The translations under genes and the position numbers were made by a program. From assembly GCF_042663885.1 (NCBI RefSeq), contig NZ_JBHSXV010000001.1: a stretch of DNA of 64,000 nt, one strand, 5' to 3'. Source of the stretch: Aquipuribacter hungaricus. Its GTDB lineage: Bacteria > Actinomycetota > Actinomycetes > Actinomycetales > JBBAYJ01. Every line of letters starts with the position of its first letter. The stretch's first letter is position 1. Below are positions 32,618-40,738 of the stretch, one piece after another. The notes beneath the pieces are model-generated. The model worked only from the letters and a program-made list of their open reading frames with translations, was not told the origin of the DNA and made no database searches.

Positions 32618-33289
32618 ATGGCCTCGTCGACCGTCCTCACCTGGGCCGGGCTGTTCCCGCCGGCCGGCCTCGTGCTCGACGCCGGCGGCGGGACCGAGCT
32701 GTGCTACCTCACCGACGACCTGCTGCCCGCCGTCGCCCAGGTCGCCCACGACGGGATCCACGACCCGTCCTGGACGCCCTTCTCCGCGCCCTGGGCCGAT
32801 GCCGACCCGCTCGCCCGTGCCCGCAGCGTCCTGGCGTGGAACTGGCAGCAGCGCGCCGCGCTGGGTCCCGAGCAGTGGTCGCTGGTCTTCGCCGTCCTCC
32901 AGGACGGGGTCGTCGTCGGTGTCCAGGACCTGCTGGCCCGGGAGTTCGCCGTCCGCCGCGAGGTGAGGACGGGGTCGTGGCTCGGCCTGGCGCACCAGGG
33001 CCGCGGGACCGGCACCCGGATGCGGCTGGCCGTGCTCTCGCTGGCGTTCGACCACCTCGGCGCGCTCGGGGCGGGCACCGAGGCGTGGAAGGACAACGCG
33101 GCCAGCCGACGCGTGTCGGAGAAGGTGGGCTACCTCCCGGACGGCGAGGAGGTCGCGGTCACCCGCGGCTCGCGGCGCGAGGGATGGCGCTACCGGCTCA
33201 CCGCCGCCCGGTGGCAGACCCTCGGGCACCCGGGGGTGGCGGTGCACGGCCTCACCGACGCCTGCCGCGAGCTCCTCGGTGCCCGCTGA
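32618..33289 (+). CDS. GNAT-family N-acetyltransferase
   Basis: The protein has 223 residues and resembles RimJ/RimL-type GNATs. Seen: VFAVLQDGVVVGVQDL (strand 4), the acetyl-CoA loop LGLAHQGRGTGTRMRLAVL (Q-x-x-G-x-G/A pattern), AWKDNAASRRVSEKVGYLPD and RYRLTAARW at the end. Substrate not predictable. TAGCGT (32606-32611) lies 6 nt before the ATG, so the message is probably leaderless and independent of pheT. The region upstream of the acetyl-CoA loop is Trp-rich (WTPFSAPWADAD, LAWNWQQRA). Confidence 0.85.
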   Translation: MASSTVLTWAGLFPPAGLVLDAGGGTELCYLTDDLLPAVAQVAHDGIHDPSWTPFSAPWADADPLARARSVLAWNWQQRAALGPEQWSLVFAVLQDGVVVGVQDLLAREFAVRREVRTGSWLGLAHQGRGTGTRMRLAVLSLAFDHLGALGAGTEAWKDNAASRRVSEKVGYLPDGEEVAVTRGSRREGWRYRLTAARWQTLGHPGVAVHGLTDACRELLGAR

Positions 33290-33315
33290 CGCGCAGCCGC
33301 GGTCGTCCGCGGTTG

Positions 33316-33329
33316 TGTATGGTCATGCA
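33316..33329 (+). promoter_or_regulatory. Candidate ArgR operator over the argC promoter
   Basis: TGTATGGTCATGCA, shared at 13 of 14 positions with the argD promoter. It contains the -10 TATGGT (33318-33323), 8 nt before the argC ATG, so binding would block transcription. AT-rich against its surroundings. Confidence 0.6.
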
Positions 33330-33331
33330 CT

Positions 33332-34393
33332 ATGACGTATAACGTGGCCGTCGCCGGGGCCAGCGGGTACGCCGGCGGCGAGCTGCTGCGGCTGCTCACC
33401 GGCCACCCCGACCTGCGGGTGGGCGCTCTGACCGCCGCGTCGAGCGCCGGGAGCACGCTGGACGAGCACCACCCGCACCTGGTCGACCTGGCCGGGACGG
33501 TGCTCCAGGAGACCCGCCCGGACACCCTCGCCGGGCACGACGTGGTCGCCCTCGCCCTGCCCCACGGGCACAGCGCCGAGGTCGCCGAGCAGCTCGGTCC
33601 CGACGTGCTCGTCGTCGACCTGGCCGCGGACCACCGGCTCACCGACCCGACGGCCTGGCAGGAGTTCTACGGCAGCGACCACGCCGGGTCGTGGCCGTAC
33701 GCCCTGCCGGAGCTGCCCCATGCCGACGGCAGCCGCCAGCGGGACCGCCTGCCCGGGGTGGACCCCTCCGCCCCGCGGCGCCTCGCGGTCCCCGGCTGCT
33801 ACCCGACCGCCGTCTCGCTGGCCCTCGCCCCGGGCATGGCCGCAGGTCTCCTCGAGGCCGAGGACGTCGTGGTCGTCGCGGCTTCCGGGACGACCGGCGC
33901 GGGGCGGGCGGTCAAGCCGCACCTGCTGGGCTCGGAGGTCATGGGGTCCATGTCGCCCTACGGGGTCGGCGGCGGGCACCGGCACACGCCCGAGGTCGAG
34001 CAGAACCTCGCCCTGGCCGCGGGCCGCCCCGTCCTGGTCTCCTTCACCCCGACGCTGGCGCCCATGCCGCGCGGCATCCTCGCCACCTGCACCGCCCGCG
34101 TCGTCCCCGGCACCACCGCGGCGCAGGTCCGCGACGCCTGGGCCGCCGCCTACGCCGACGAGCCGTTCGTCCACCTGCTGCCCGAGGGCCGCTGGCCCCG
34201 GACGGCCGACACCCTGGGAGCCAACACCGTGCACCTGCAGGTCGCCCTCGACCCCCGCGCCGGCCGCGTCGTCGTCGTCGCCGCGGTCGACAACCTCGTC
34301 AAGGGGACCGCCGGCGCCGCGGTCCAGGCCGTCAACCTCGCCCTCGGGCTCCCCGAGACCACCGGGCTCACCACGACGGGCCTCGCGCCGTGA
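33332..34393 (+). CDS. argC: N-acetyl-gamma-glutamyl-phosphate reductase
   Basis: NADPH-dependent reductase, third step of arginine synthesis. The protein has 353 residues. The Rossmann loop GASGYAGGELLRLL at residues 8-21, ALPHGHSAEVAEQL, the catalytic cysteine in AVPGCYPTAVSLAL near residue 156, and GGGHRHTPEVEQ with the histidine are all present. The ATG start is leaderless and follows the proposed operator. It heads argC-argJ-argB; the argJ GTG overlaps its stop. Confidence 0.96.
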   Translation: MTYNVAVAGASGYAGGELLRLLTGHPDLRVGALTAASSAGSTLDEHHPHLVDLAGTVLQETRPDTLAGHDVVALALPHGHSAEVAEQLGPDVLVVDLAADHRLTDPTAWQEFYGSDHAGSWPYALPELPHADGSRQRDRLPGVDPSAPRRLAVPGCYPTAVSLALAPGMAAGLLEAEDVVVVAASGTTGAGRAVKPHLLGSEVMGSMSPYGVGGGHRHTPEVEQNLALAAGRPVLVSFTPTLAPMPRGILATCTARVVPGTTAAQVRDAWAAAYADEPFVHLLPEGRWPRTADTLGANTVHLQVALDPRAGRVVVVAAVDNLVKGTAGAAVQAVNLALGLPETTGLTTTGLAP

Positions 34394-35565
34394 GCGTCAC
34401 CCGCCCGGCGGGTTTCCGGGCCGGGTCCGCCACCGCCGGGCTCAAGGCGTCCGGGACGCCGGACATCGCGCTGCTGGTCAACGACGGCCCGCTCGACGTC
34501 GCCGCGGCCGTGTTCACCACCAACCGCGCCCGTGCCCACCCCGTGCTGTGGAGCGAGCAGGCGGTCCGCACCGGCACGGCGCGCGCGGTCGCGGTCAACG
34601 CCGGCAACGCCAACTGCTACACCGGCCCGGAGGGGTTCTCCGTCACCCACGCGACGGCCGAGCACGTCGCCGGCCTGCTGGGCGCCCCCGGGGCCGAGGT
34701 CGGCGCGATCGACGTCCTCGTCTGCTCCACCGGCATCATCGGCGTCCCCCTGGACACGGCGACCGTGCTGGCAGGCATGGACGGGGCCGCCGCGGCCCTC
34801 GGTGCCGAGGACGAGCACGGGGAGGGCTTCGCCGGGGCGATCCTCACCACCGACACCCACGCCAAGCAGGCCGTCCACGTCGACCCGGCCGGGTGGAGCA
34901 TCGGCGGGGCCGCCAAGGGCGCGGGCATGCTCGCCCCCGGCCTGGCCACCATGCTCGTCCACCTGACGACCGACGCCGTGCTCACCGCCGCCGACGCGGA
35001 CGCCGCCCTGCGCGCGGCGACAGCGCAGACGTTCGACCGGCTGGACTCCGACGGCTGCATGTCCACCAACGACACCGTGACGCTCATGGCCTCCGGCGCC
35101 TCGGGCGTCACGCCCGCCGCCGCGGACCTGGCCGCCGCCCTCACCGCGGTCTGCCACGAGCTGGCCATGCTGCTGCTCGCCGACGCCGAGGGGTCCGAGC
35201 ACGACGTCGCCGTGCGCGTCGTCGGCGCCGCCAGCGAGGCCGACGCCGTCGAGGTGGGCCGCTCGGTCGCCCGCTCCGCCCTGGTCAAGACCGCCATCTT
35301 CGGCCGGGACCCCAACTGGGGCCGGGTGCTCGCCGCGGTCGGCACCACGACGGCGGAGTTCGAGCCCTTCGAGGTCGACGTCTCCGTCAACGGCGTGCAG
35401 GTGTGCCGCGCCGGCGGCCCGGGGGAGGACCGCTCGCTCGTCGACCTGTCCGCGCGGTGGGTCGACCTCGTGGTCGACCTGCACGCCGGGACCGAGGCTG
35501 CCACGGTCTGGACGAACGACCTGACGACCGCGTACGTCCACGAGAACTCGGCCTACTCCTCGTGA
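34390..35565 (+). CDS. argJ: Bifunctional ornithine acetyltransferase/N-acetylglutamate synthase
   Basis: ArgJ recycles the acetyl group from acetylornithine to glutamate. The protein has 391 residues. It is an Ntn-type enzyme that self-cleaves before a threonine: the site KGAGMLAPGLATMLV is present, with cleavage expected between Ala and Thr of LATML. Also FRAGSATAGLKASGTPDIAL, VNAGNANCYTG and KTAIFGRDPNWGRVLAAVG. A bifunctional role (step 1 and step 5) is usual for this form but not provable from sequence. GTGA overlaps at both ends. Confidence 0.96.
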   Translation: MSVTRPAGFRAGSATAGLKASGTPDIALLVNDGPLDVAAAVFTTNRARAHPVLWSEQAVRTGTARAVAVNAGNANCYTGPEGFSVTHATAEHVAGLLGAPGAEVGAIDVLVCSTGIIGVPLDTATVLAGMDGAAAALGAEDEHGEGFAGAILTTDTHAKQAVHVDPAGWSIGGAAKGAGMLAPGLATMLVHLTTDAVLTAADADAALRAATAQTFDRLDSDGCMSTNDTVTLMASGASGVTPAAADLAAALTAVCHELAMLLLADAEGSEHDVAVRVVGAASEADAVEVGRSVARSALVKTAIFGRDPNWGRVLAAVGTTTAEFEPFEVDVSVNGVQVCRAGGPGEDRSLVDLSARWVDLVVDLHAGTEAATVWTNDLTTAYVHENSAYSS

Positions 35566-36491
35566 GCGCCACCGCCCGGCGCGCGGCCGAGCTCGAGGCG
35601 GCGGGCGAGAAGGCGGCCGTCCTCGTCGAGGCCCTGCCGTGGCTGCAGCAGCTGCAGGGCGCCCTGGTCGTCGTCAAGTACGGCGGCAACGCGATGGTCG
35701 ACGACGAGCTCAAGGCCGCCTTCGCCGCCGACGTCGTGTTCCTGCGACTCGCCGGCCTCCGCCCGGTCGTGGTCCACGGCGGCGGCCCGCAGATCAGCGC
35801 CATGCTCGACCGGCTGGGCATCGCCAGCGAGTTCCGCGGCGGCTACCGGGTGACCACGCCCGAGGCCATGGACGTGGTCCGCATGGTGCTCACCGGGTCC
35901 GTCGGGCGCGAGCTCGTCGGCCTCGTCAACGCCCACGGCCCCTACGCGGTGGGGATGTCCGGGGAGGACGCGGGGCTGCTCACCGCCCGGCGCCGCGCCG
36001 TGACGGTGGCCGCCGACGACGGCAGCACCGAGGAGGTCGACGTCGGCCTGGTCGGCGACGTCGTCGGGGTGGACGCCAGCGCGGTGCGCGACCTGCTCGA
36101 CGCCGGCCGGGTGCCCGTGGTCTCCAGCGTGGCCCCCGAGGTCGACGAGCACGGCGTCCTCACCGGCCAGGTGCTCAACGTCAACGCCGACTCCGCCGCC
36201 GCGGCGCTCGCCGTCGAGCTGGGGGCCAGCCGCCTCGTGGTCCTCACCGACGTCGAGGGCCTGTACGCCAGCTGGCCCGACCGGTCCAGCCTGCTGTCGG
36301 AGGTCTCCGCCGACGACCTCGAGCAGATGCTCCCGGGCCTGCAGAGCGGGATGGTCCCCAAGATGGCCGGCTGCCTGGCCGCCGTGCGCGGCGGCGTCCC
36401 CCGCGCCTACGTCGTCGACGGCCGCCGTCCCCACAGCATGCTCGTCGAGGTCTTCACCGACGCCGGCGCGGGCACCATGGTCACGCCCTGA
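35562..36491 (+). CDS. argB: Acetylglutamate kinase
   Basis: Phosphorylates N-acetylglutamate; in arginine-regulated lineages it is feedback-inhibited. The protein has 309 residues. Amino-acid-kinase motifs: VVVKYGGNAMVDDELK, VHGGGPQISAMLDRLGI, GSVGRELVGLVN, NVNADSAAAALAVELGA and VVLTDVEGLYASWPD, ending with GMVPKMAGCLAAVRGG. The longer N-terminal helix (residues 5-30) is the element associated with hexamer formation and arginine inhibition in other ArgB proteins. It is followed by a small independent gene instead of argD. Confidence 0.96.
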   Translation: MSATARRAAELEAAGEKAAVLVEALPWLQQLQGALVVVKYGGNAMVDDELKAAFAADVVFLRLAGLRPVVVHGGGPQISAMLDRLGIASEFRGGYRVTTPEAMDVVRMVLTGSVGRELVGLVNAHGPYAVGMSGEDAGLLTARRRAVTVAADDGSTEEVDVGLVGDVVGVDASAVRDLLDAGRVPVVSSVAPEVDEHGVLTGQVLNVNADSAAAALAVELGASRLVVLTDVEGLYASWPDRSSLLSEVSADDLEQMLPGLQSGMVPKMAGCLAAVRGGVPRAYVVDGRRPHSMLVEVFTDAGAGTMVTP

Positions 36492-36538
36492 CGGGGACAC
36501 CCCACCTGCCCGCCCCCGGGTGACGTACCGTGCGAGCC

Positions 36539-36697
36539 GTGAGCGACCTGCAGACCTGCCCCCGCGACCCGGCGCCGGGCAGCGCCCCGTGGCAGCTGCG
36601 GGCGGTCGGCTGGCTCAACCGCCGCCGCCGGCTGTCCGTCGTCGTGCCGGTCGTGGTCCTCGTGCTCGGCACCCCGCACTCCTGCCCCTTCTGTTGA
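36539..36697 (+). CDS. 52-residue membrane microprotein with CPFC C-terminus
   Basis: GTG 36539 lies 7 nt after TACCGT (36526-36531), the leaderless spacing seen elsewhere here. The encoded peptide has a short polar N-terminus (SDLQTCPRDPAPGSAP), a basic LNRRRRL stop-transfer patch, one hydrophobic helix (SVVVPVVVLVLG, about residues 33-44) and ends HSCPFC at its last six residues. The basic patch before the helix suggests N-in topology with the cysteines outside. No family recognised; it might be a thiol-based or metal-binding factor, but that is speculation. It converges on the asparaginase gene 3 bp away. Confidence 0.55.
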   Translation: MSDLQTCPRDPAPGSAPWQLRAVGWLNRRRRLSVVVPVVVLVLGTPHSCPFC

Positions 36698-36700
36698 GCC

Positions 36701-37750
36701 TCACCCCCAGGGCAGCGCGACGACGGCCCCCACCGGGCGGCCGTGGCCGAGCACGGGGTCGGTGACGCCCGGCACCGTCGTCGGCACGTCCAGGCCGGCC
36801 CGGCGCATCCCCTCGGCCAGCAGCACGCCGCGGCCGCGGTCGGCCCCGTCGAGCACCTTGACCGCGACGCCGACCCCGGCGCCGTCGGCGTCCGTCCAGC
36901 CCGCGGCGATGACGCCGTCCGCGCCGTCCTTGACCGCGACGCCGGGCAGCGCGCCCATGAGCAGCGTGTTGCGCCGGCCGGTCCCGCCCACCAGCCAGGG
37001 GTGCGCCAGGACCGCGTCGCGGACGCGCGCCTCGGGCGAGCCCGGGGCGCCGGAGGCGATGGCGGCGTAGGCGCGCGCGAGCCCGGCGACGGTGGTGCCG
37101 AACGCGGGGGCGCCGCAGCCGTCGACGGCCACCTCCGGCGAGACGCTGCCGGCGAGCCGGGCCGTCGCCGTGGCGATCGCCTGCTGCACCGGGTGCCCGG
37201 CCCCGGTGTACCCCTCGGTGGGCCAGCCCGCCGCGACCGACGCGGCGAGCATGCCCGCGTGGTTGCCCGAGCAGTTCTGGGTGAGCGACGTCGGTCCGTG
37301 CCCGGCGGTCCGCCACGCGTGGGCCGCCTCGGCGTCGATCGGCAGGTCCGGCGTGCCCCGCAGGTCGTCCTCCGTCAGCCCGGCGTGCGCGAGCAGGCGG
37401 CGCACCACGTCGAGGTGGCCGGGCTCGCCCGAGTGGCTCGCGCACGTCACCGCCAGGAGCTCGTCTTCCACGTCCAGGCCGGCCTCGAGGAAGGCCACGG
37501 CGTGGAGCAGCTTGAGCGCGGAGCGGGGGAGCACGACGAGCGAGGCCGACCCCAGCGAGGCGACGACCTCCCCGGCGACGTCGTCCGTGGCCCCCGCGGG
37601 CAGGCGCACGGCCGCGCCCACGCCGTGGTGCAGGCACTCGACGACCCCGCTGCGCAGCGTCACCGCCGCGGGCCGCGCGGCGGCCACCATCGCGGCGGCC
37701 GCCGTCACGGGGTCGGCGGGGACGGCAGGGGCAGCGAGGTCGTCGGTCAC
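36701..37750 (-). CDS. Asparaginase (Rhizobium etli type, PF06089)
   Basis: The protein has 349 residues. It belongs to the asparaginase family unrelated to AnsA/AnsB. The catalytic S-x-x-K pair of the R. etli enzyme is visible as PRSALKLL, then ASHSGEPGHLDVVRRLL, TQNCSGNHAGML, DGCGAPAFGTTV and TGRRNTLLMG. From memory of the R. etli ReAV structure, C135, K138 and C189 bind zinc; here the two cysteines are kept (NCSG, DGCG) but the lysine position is Asn (CSGN instead of CSGK). It lies between argB and argD on the opposite strand and may link Asn/Asp supply to arginine synthesis, which is inference. Confidence 0.88.
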   Translation of the reverse strand: MTDDLAAPAVPADPVTAAAAMVAAARPAAVTLRSGVVECLHHGVGAAVRLPAGATDDVAGEVVASLGSASLVVLPRSALKLLHAVAFLEAGLDVEDELLAVTCASHSGEPGHLDVVRRLLAHAGLTEDDLRGTPDLPIDAEAAHAWRTAGHGPTSLTQNCSGNHAGMLAASVAAGWPTEGYTGAGHPVQQAIATATARLAGSVSPEVAVDGCGAPAFGTTVAGLARAYAAIASGAPGSPEARVRDAVLAHPWLVGGTGRRNTLLMGALPGVAVKDGADGVIAAGWTDADGAGVGVAVKVLDGADRGRGVLLAEGMRRAGLDVPTTVPGVTDPVLGHGRPVGAVVALPWG

Positions 37751-37814
37751 GCGGGGGAACCTGCCACACGCGGGCCGGGGCCCGCAGGCGCTCCTGAGGG
37801 TTCATGCGTTGCCA

Positions 37815-37828
37815 TGTATAGTCATGCA
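37815..37828 (+). promoter_or_regulatory. Candidate ArgR operator over the argD promoter
   Basis: TGTATAGTCATGCA, one base different from the argC site. The -10 TATAGT (37817-37822) ends 7 nt before the argD ATG at 37830. Confidence 0.6.
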
Positions 37829-37829
37829 G

Positions 37830-39134
37830 ATGACGGTGACGACAGCCCGGGGTGCGCTGGAGCGCCCCGTCGGCGAGCAGTGGCTCGACCGGCACGCGGC
37901 GGCGCTCATGGGCACCTACGGCCGACCGGCCCGCGTCCTGGTGCGCGGCGAGGGCGCCTACGTCTGGGACGCCGACGGCACCCGGTACACCGACCTGCTG
38001 GCGGGCATCGCGACCACCGCGCTCGGCCACGCCCACCCGGCGCTCACCGGCGCCGTCACCGCGCAGCTGTCGACCCTGGGCCACGTGTCCAACCTCGCGG
38101 CGACCCCCGTCCAGGTCGGCCTCGCGGAGGAGCTGCTGCGCACCTGCGACGCCCCCGCCGGCAGCCGGGTGTTCCTCTGCAACTCCGGCGCCGAGGCGAT
38201 CGAGGCAGCCTTCAAGATCACCCGGCGCACGGGCCGCACCCGGGTCCTCGCGGCCGAGGGCGGCTTCCACGGCCGGACCATGGGCGCGCTCGCCCTCACC
38301 CACACCGCCGCCTACCGCGAGCCGTTCGAGCCGCTGCCCGCCGGCGTCGAGCACGTGCCCTTCGGCGACGTCGACGCCATGGCCGCCGCGCTCGCCGACG
38401 AGTCGGCGGGCCCCGTCGCCGCCGTCGTCCTCGAGCCGGTCCAGGGCGAGGGCGGTGTCCGCCCCGCCCCGGCGGGCTACCTCGCCGCGGTGCGCCGGCT
38501 CACCCGCCAGCACGGCGCCCTGCTCGTCCTGGACGAGGTGCAGACCGGCTCCGGGCGCACCGGTCGGTGGCTCGCCTGGCAGCACCCCCACCACCTCGGC
38601 GACGCCGTCGCCGAGGACCCCACCATGCGCCCCGACGTCGTCACCCTGGCCAAGGGCCTGGCCGGCGGCATCCCCTGCGGGGCGGTGGTCGCCTACGGCG
38701 CCGCCACGGCGGGCCTGCTCGGGCGGAGCCAGCACGGCACGACCTTCGGCGGCAACCCCGTCGCCGCCGCGGCCGCCCTGGCCACCCTCCACGTCGTCGA
38801 GCGCGACGGGCTGCTGGAGCGGGCCCGGCACCTGGGTGCGCTGCTGCGCGACGGCATCGGGGCGGTCCGGCACCCGCTGCTGGCCGGGGTGCGCGGGGAG
38901 GGCCTGCTCCTGGCCGTCACGCTCACCCGGCCCCTGGCCGCAGAGGTCACGGCCGCCGCCCTCGACGCCGGCTTCGTCGTCAACGCCGTCGCCCCGGACG
39001 CCGTCCGGCTCGCCCCGCCGCTCGTCCTCACCGACGCCCAGGCCACGTCCTTCGTCGACGCGCTGCCCGCCGTGCTCGACACCGTCCTGCCCGCCGCCCA
39101 GGCGGGCCCCGGCAGCCAGGAGGCACCCTCATGA
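37830..39134 (+). CDS. argD: Acetylornithine aminotransferase
   Basis: PLP enzyme (fold type I, class III) making acetylornithine. The protein has 434 residues from ATG 37830; an ATG two codons upstream (37824) lies within the operator and closer to the -10 than a start site should. Motifs: YVWDADGTRYTDLLAGIA, NSGAEAIEAAFKI, GGFHGRTMGALALT, VLEPVQGEGGV, LLVLDEVQTGSGRTG, and the PLP lysine in VVTLAKGLAGGIPCGA. The protein is slightly longer than average owing to a 15-residue insertion (HHLGDAVAEDPTMRP) before that lysine. The stop overlaps argF (ATGA). Confidence 0.95.
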   Translation: MTVTTARGALERPVGEQWLDRHAAALMGTYGRPARVLVRGEGAYVWDADGTRYTDLLAGIATTALGHAHPALTGAVTAQLSTLGHVSNLAATPVQVGLAEELLRTCDAPAGSRVFLCNSGAEAIEAAFKITRRTGRTRVLAAEGGFHGRTMGALALTHTAAYREPFEPLPAGVEHVPFGDVDAMAAALADESAGPVAAVVLEPVQGEGGVRPAPAGYLAAVRRLTRQHGALLVLDEVQTGSGRTGRWLAWQHPHHLGDAVAEDPTMRPDVVTLAKGLAGGIPCGAVVAYGAATAGLLGRSQHGTTFGGNPVAAAAALATLHVVERDGLLERARHLGALLRDGIGAVRHPLLAGVRGEGLLLAVTLTRPLAAEVTAAALDAGFVVNAVAPDAVRLAPPLVLTDAQATSFVDALPAVLDTVLPAAQAGPGSQEAPS

Positions 39135-40078
39135 CCAGCACCGCCCCCGCCCCCCGGCACTTCCTGCGCGACGACGACCTGTCGCCCGAGGAACTGCTGG
39201 AGGTCCTCGACCTGGCTGACGACCTCAAGCGGGCGCCGTTCTCCGAGCGTCCGCTCGAGGGTCCCCAGGCCGTGGCCGTGCTCTTCGACAAGCCGAGCAC
39301 CCGCACCCGGGTCTCGTTCTCCGTCGGCGTCGCGCACCTCGGCGGGTACCCCCTGGTGATCGACGCGGCCGCCTCCCAGCTGGGCCGCGGGGAGCCCGTC
39401 GAGGACACCGCACGCGTGCTCGACCGGCAGGTCGCGGCCATCGTCTGGCGCACGGGCGCCCACGAGCGGGTGGAGCGCATGGCCTCGGTGAGCCGGGTCC
39501 CCGTGGTCAACGCCCTCACCGACGACGTGCACCCCTGCCAGCTGCTCGCCGACCTGCAGACGGTCCGGGAGCGCACGGGCCGCCTTGCCGGGCTCACCCT
39601 CGCCTACCTCGGCGACGCGGCGAACAACATGGCCCACTCCTACGCCCTGGCCGGTGCCACGGCGGGCATGCACGTCCGGCTCGCCGGGCCCGAGGGGTAC
39701 CTGCCGCGCCCTGACCTGCTCGAGGCCGCCCGCCGGCGTGCCGCGGACACCGGCGGCTCGGTCACCGTCACGCAGGACGCACGGGTGGCGGTCGAGGGGG
39801 CCGACGTCCTGGCCACCGACACCTGGGTGTCCATGGGCCAGGAGGGCGAGAGCGACGACCGCTCGGCACCCTTCGTGCCCTTCGCGCTCACGGAGGCGGC
39901 GGTGGCGGCCGCCGGCACCGACCCCCTCGTCCTGCACTGCCTGCCCGCCTACCGCGGCAAGGAGATTGACGCCTCGGTGCTCGACGCGCCGGGGACGGCG
40001 GTGTGGGACGAGGCCGAGAACCGGCTGCACGCCCAGAAGGCGCTGCTGGTCTGGCTGCTGCGCCAGGGCCGGGCGTGA
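39131..40078 (+). CDS. argF: Ornithine carbamoyltransferase
   Basis: Condenses ornithine and carbamoyl phosphate to citrulline. The protein has 315 residues. Signature motifs: carbamoyl-phosphate site FDKPSTRTRVSFSVG near residue 50, VVNALTDDVHPCQLLADL, LAYLGDAANNMAHS, DTWVSMGQEGES (ornithine SMG loop), and LHCLPAYRGKEI with the catalytic cysteine. Coupled to argD upstream and argR downstream. Confidence 0.97.
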   Translation: MTSTAPAPRHFLRDDDLSPEELLEVLDLADDLKRAPFSERPLEGPQAVAVLFDKPSTRTRVSFSVGVAHLGGYPLVIDAAASQLGRGEPVEDTARVLDRQVAAIVWRTGAHERVERMASVSRVPVVNALTDDVHPCQLLADLQTVRERTGRLAGLTLAYLGDAANNMAHSYALAGATAGMHVRLAGPEGYLPRPDLLEAARRRAADTGGSVTVTQDARVAVEGADVLATDTWVSMGQEGESDDRSAPFVPFALTEAAVAAAGTDPLVLHCLPAYRGKEIDASVLDAPGTAVWDEAENRLHAQKALLVWLLRQGRA

Positions 40079-40635
40079 GCACCGGCGGCAGCACGGTCCC
40101 CGGGGACGGCCCGCCCCCGGGCGACGGGCCGCGCGCGGTCGTCCGGTCCAAGGCAGCCCGGCAGGCCGCCGTGGTGGACGTCATCAGCCGCCGGGCGGTC
40201 CGCAGCCAGACCCAGCTCGGGGAGGCGCTCGCCGAGGCCGGCCACACCGTCACGCAGGCCACGCTCTCGCGCGACCTCGTCGAGGTGGGGGCGGTCAAGG
40301 TGCGGCACCCCGACGGCAGCCTCGTCTACGCCGTCCCCGGCGAGGGCGGCGACGCGACCCCCGTGTCCGACGTGCCCGACGACGTGCTCGAGGCCCGGCT
40401 CGCCCGCCGCTGCCACGAGCTGCTCGTCAGCGCGGAGGCCTCCGCCAACCTCGTGGTCCTACGCACCCCGCCCGGGGCGGCGCAGTTCCTGGCCTCGGCC
40501 GTCGACCACGCGGTGGTCGCGGGCGTCCTGGGCACCATCGCCGGCGACGACACCGTCCTGGTCATCACCCGGGACCCGGCGGGCGGCCCGGCCGTCGCCG
40601 AGCGCTTCCTCGACCTGGGGGCCTCCGCGCCGTGA
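40075..40635 (+). CDS. argR: Arginine repressor ArgR
   Basis: Hexameric arginine-dependent repressor of the arg genes. The protein has 186 residues. A Gly/Pro-rich start (1-22) precedes the winged-helix domain (AARQAAVVDVISRRAVRSQT, then LAEAGHTVTQATLSRDLVEV) and the C-terminal arginine-binding oligomerisation domain (VVLRTPPGAAQFLASAVDHA, GTIAGDDTVLVITRD with the arginine-contacting Asp pair). The GTG overlaps the argF stop. The motifs at the argC and argD promoters are its most likely binding sites in this window. Confidence 0.96.
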   Translation: MSTGGSTVPGDGPPPGDGPRAVVRSKAARQAAVVDVISRRAVRSQTQLGEALAEAGHTVTQATLSRDLVEVGAVKVRHPDGSLVYAVPGEGGDATPVSDVPDDVLEARLARRCHELLVSAEASANLVVLRTPPGAAQFLASAVDHAVVAGVLGTIAGDDTVLVITRDPAGGPAVAERFLDLGASAP

Positions 40636-40738
40636 CAGGCTCGCCCCGGACCTGACCGCCCCCCACCCGGGCCGGCACCACCCGACCGGCACCCCCCGGA
40701 CGGCACCCACCCGGCCCCACCGACAGGAGAACGCTCCC

